64,000 nt of DNA from the NCBI RefSeq assembly GCF_003986935.1, contig NZ_RJZE01000008.1:208900-272899 (forward strand), in the 5' to 3' direction. The translations under genes were made by a program, and so were the position numbers. Under the pieces are notes generated by a model. The model was not told the DNA's origin. It saw only the letters and a program-made list of their open reading frames with translations, and ran no database searches. This document shows positions 62,766 to 64,000 of the stretch, piece after piece. Source of the stretch: Paraburkholderia kururiensis JCM 10599 = LMG 19447. GTDB lineage: Bacteria; Pseudomonadota; Gammaproteobacteria; Burkholderiales; Burkholderiaceae. Numbering within the stretch: position 1 is the first letter of the stretch; the number at the start of each line of letters is the position of its first letter.

Positions 62766-64000
62766 TTACTCCGGCCTCAGCATAGATGCCACAAGTGTAC
62801 TTTTCGGGTGAGGAGCGGAAATGCGTATTGTTTCGGACGTATCCAGCCCATCGTCCAATATTCTTAGGATATATGCCGAATACGCCTGTCTTTCATAATA
62901 CCCATTTCCGCCCCCATTTACCAGTCGATTTATGAAGCCTGTCGATGACGCCGAATAGTATTCATCTGCGATGCGATTAATGCTTGTTCCCTGTGAGAAA
63001 GTCTTCGACACCCAATAGAAGCCACCGGAATCGCAAGCGTATTCCGGATTTTCAGCAACTGTGTCCGGATCGTAACGAGGATGCCAAAGCATTAATTGAC
63101 CTCCGTCATTCGGATTGGCTGAATAGTGGCGTGACGTTGCCGTAACTCTAGGCGCAACCCCTACCATTCTTTCAACATATGATCCACTATTGTCAGGAAA
63201 AGAGCGATATTTGCCGTAAGCCTCAAAGTTCCCGGCCCACGTAAGCTGCATTACGCCGCGCCCATAAAATGGACCGTAGTATTGGGTCGCAGGATTTGCC
63301 GCCGAATATCGACCAAAACCCCATTCGTGCATAAGACGCCTGCTGCCGCCAAGATTGCGCCACTGCGCGGTTTCCAACAGAATCTGAGCCAAAAACATAG
63401 CAATCCGATTCGGATTGCTACCAAGATATTTTCTAAGACACCTATTCAGCGAAGTGACATGATTTTCGACACGTTGACGCGCGATGGCCAACGTCACCCT
63501 ATATGTATCGTCATTTGTGGCGATGGCTCTTCGCGGACTGCCAGCCTGCGTATAGAACGGATAGCGAGGAAACGTGGTAGCCAACTCGTCGTGGGTTAGC
63601 CACCCACACTTCCTGAAATGCCGGATAAACGCGAGCGGATGGAAGAACCAGAGCTTCTGGCCGGCAGGCAACCCCGTCACGTCCCAGAACTGAAGTTCCT
63701 TGAGGTACTTCAGAAAATCCTCGTAGCCCTTTCGGTTGCCGTGATAGAAGCCGCCCTCGTCGAGCAGCTTCGCGAAGCGCGTCTCGTTGTGCGTGCTATC
63801 CCATTCACTCGGCGCGTTGCAGATGAATCCGCGCAGGGCTCGACGTACCTCATCATGGCCCTTCACGTAGTACGAAAGCGCGTCTGCCTTCTGGACTTCG
63901 GTTGCGTCCTTCACTACTGCGGGCTGATCGTTGGCCGCGGCGTCCCTGACGAGCCTCTTCAACATCTCGACATCGCACAACCCGTCACTATCGAAGGGCG
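62766..64000 (-). CDS. GH19/lysozyme-like effector, C-terminal part (5' end outside window)
   Basis: The frame stays open through the right edge, so this is the last about 410 aa of a larger protein. The N-terminal visible half has W-F-F-H-P-L-A-F-I-R-H-F-R-K-C-G-W-L. Then a GH19-type muramidase/chitinase core: F-L-A-Q-I-L-L-E-T-A-Q-W with the catalytic Glu candidate, and F-Y-G-R-G-V-M-Q-L-T-W-A-G-N-F. Lower-GC tail from about 63500 down. Stop and the immunity start are 3 bp apart. Likely a peptidoglycan-cleaving interbacterial toxin; delivery system cannot be told from here. Confidence 0.75.
   Translation of the reverse strand, partial: PFDSDGLCDVEMLKRLVRDAAANDQPAVVKDATEVQKADALSYYVKGHDEVRRALRGFICNAPSEWDSTHNETRFAKLLDEGGFYHGNRKGYEDFLKYLKELQFWDVTGLPAGQKLWFFHPLAFIRHFRKCGWLTHDELATTFPRYPFYTQAGSPRRAIATNDDTYRVTLAIARQRVENHVTSLNRCLRKYLGSNPNRIAMFLAQILLETAQWRNLGGSRRLMHEWGFGRYSAANPATQYYGPFYGRGVMQLTWAGNFEAYGKYRSFPDNSGSYVERMVGVAPRVTATSRHYSANPNDGGQLMLWHPRYDPDTVAENPEYACDSGGFYWVSKTFSQGTSINRIADEYYSASSTGFINRLVNGGGNGYYERQAYSAYILRILDDGLDTSETIRISAPHPKSTLVASMLRPE

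Overview
The window is high-GC DNA with dense, overlapping genes. AcnB, H-NS-type, FisR/SQR/TsdA, PxpABC and TauE homologues, and a T2SS with a reversed gspC, all look like Burkholderiaceae (Paraburkholderia/Burkholderia/Trinickia-like). This genus-level call is inference from protein style only. No rRNA, tRNA or CRISPR was seen, and no intact autonomous insertion sequence was recognised.

Region 1 (1-34.7 kb) is one functionally linked surface/secretion super-locus. It starts with the tail of a probable TpsA (filamentous haemagglutinin-type) exoprotein and two tandem DING/PstS-like secreted phosphate-binding proteins with matching terminators. A type II secretion set follows (gspD, F, C, G, H, L, M, and gspK further on), with no visible gspE, gspI or gspJ. 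Next come a VreA/VreI/VreR-like trio (STN protein, ECF sigma factor, FecR anti-sigma), a stand-alone FecR-N-terminal microprotein, an unknown protein, and a domesticated IS4-type transposase fused to a Phd antitoxin domain (PhdA-like). After gspK, an unknown membrane protein, a TIGR03032/DUF4915 protein and APS kinase, a colinear block encodes a TpsB outer-membrane transporter, an ExbB with a DUF2341/LamG-like ectodomain, ExbD, TonB, a porin, a coiled-coil protein, a YbjN-like protein, TonB-C-like proteins, a PpiC isomerase and an HtrA protease. From memory, the content parallels the Pseudomonas aeruginosa PUMA3 (vreAIR)-hxc-lapA-pdtA/phdA/pdtB-exbB2D2 region. The likely theme is phosphate- or host-signal-responsive export of DING proteins and a large adhesin, powered by a dedicated proton-motive complex.

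Region 2 (34.8-44.6 kb) has acnB, then a sulfide/thiosulfate oxidation module. A FisR-like sigma-54 activator with the three-cysteine sensor spacing is divergent from persulfide dioxygenase, a DUF442-SQR fusion, a TauE exporter and TsdB/TsdA. A recognisable -24/-12 promoter and a helically phased TGCCA repeat array lie between them.

Region 3 (44.6-52.8 kb) is mixed: a MEKHLA protein, an aromatic-acid MFS transporter, a cytochrome b561/molybdopterin-oxidoreductase/exported-protein operon, a degenerate double HD-GYP-LuxR regulator, YaiI, a SnoaL-like protein, a peroxiredoxin remnant and an H-NS-like protein. About 620 bp before 52766 has no confident gene.

Region 4 (52.8-62.0 kb) holds a LysR-controlled operon for 5-oxoproline-type metabolism (pxpA, accB-like, accC-like, pxpB, pxpC, NCS1 permease), followed by a second LysR regulator divergent from a quinone-oxidoreductase-like enzyme.

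Region 5 (62.3-64.0 kb) is visibly AT-richer. It carries the C-terminal part of a GH19/lysozyme-like effector and a XAC2610-like exported immunity candidate, suggesting a horizontally acquired interbacterial toxin module cut by the window edge. Short 8-16 bp tandem repeats recur right after several genes across the window.
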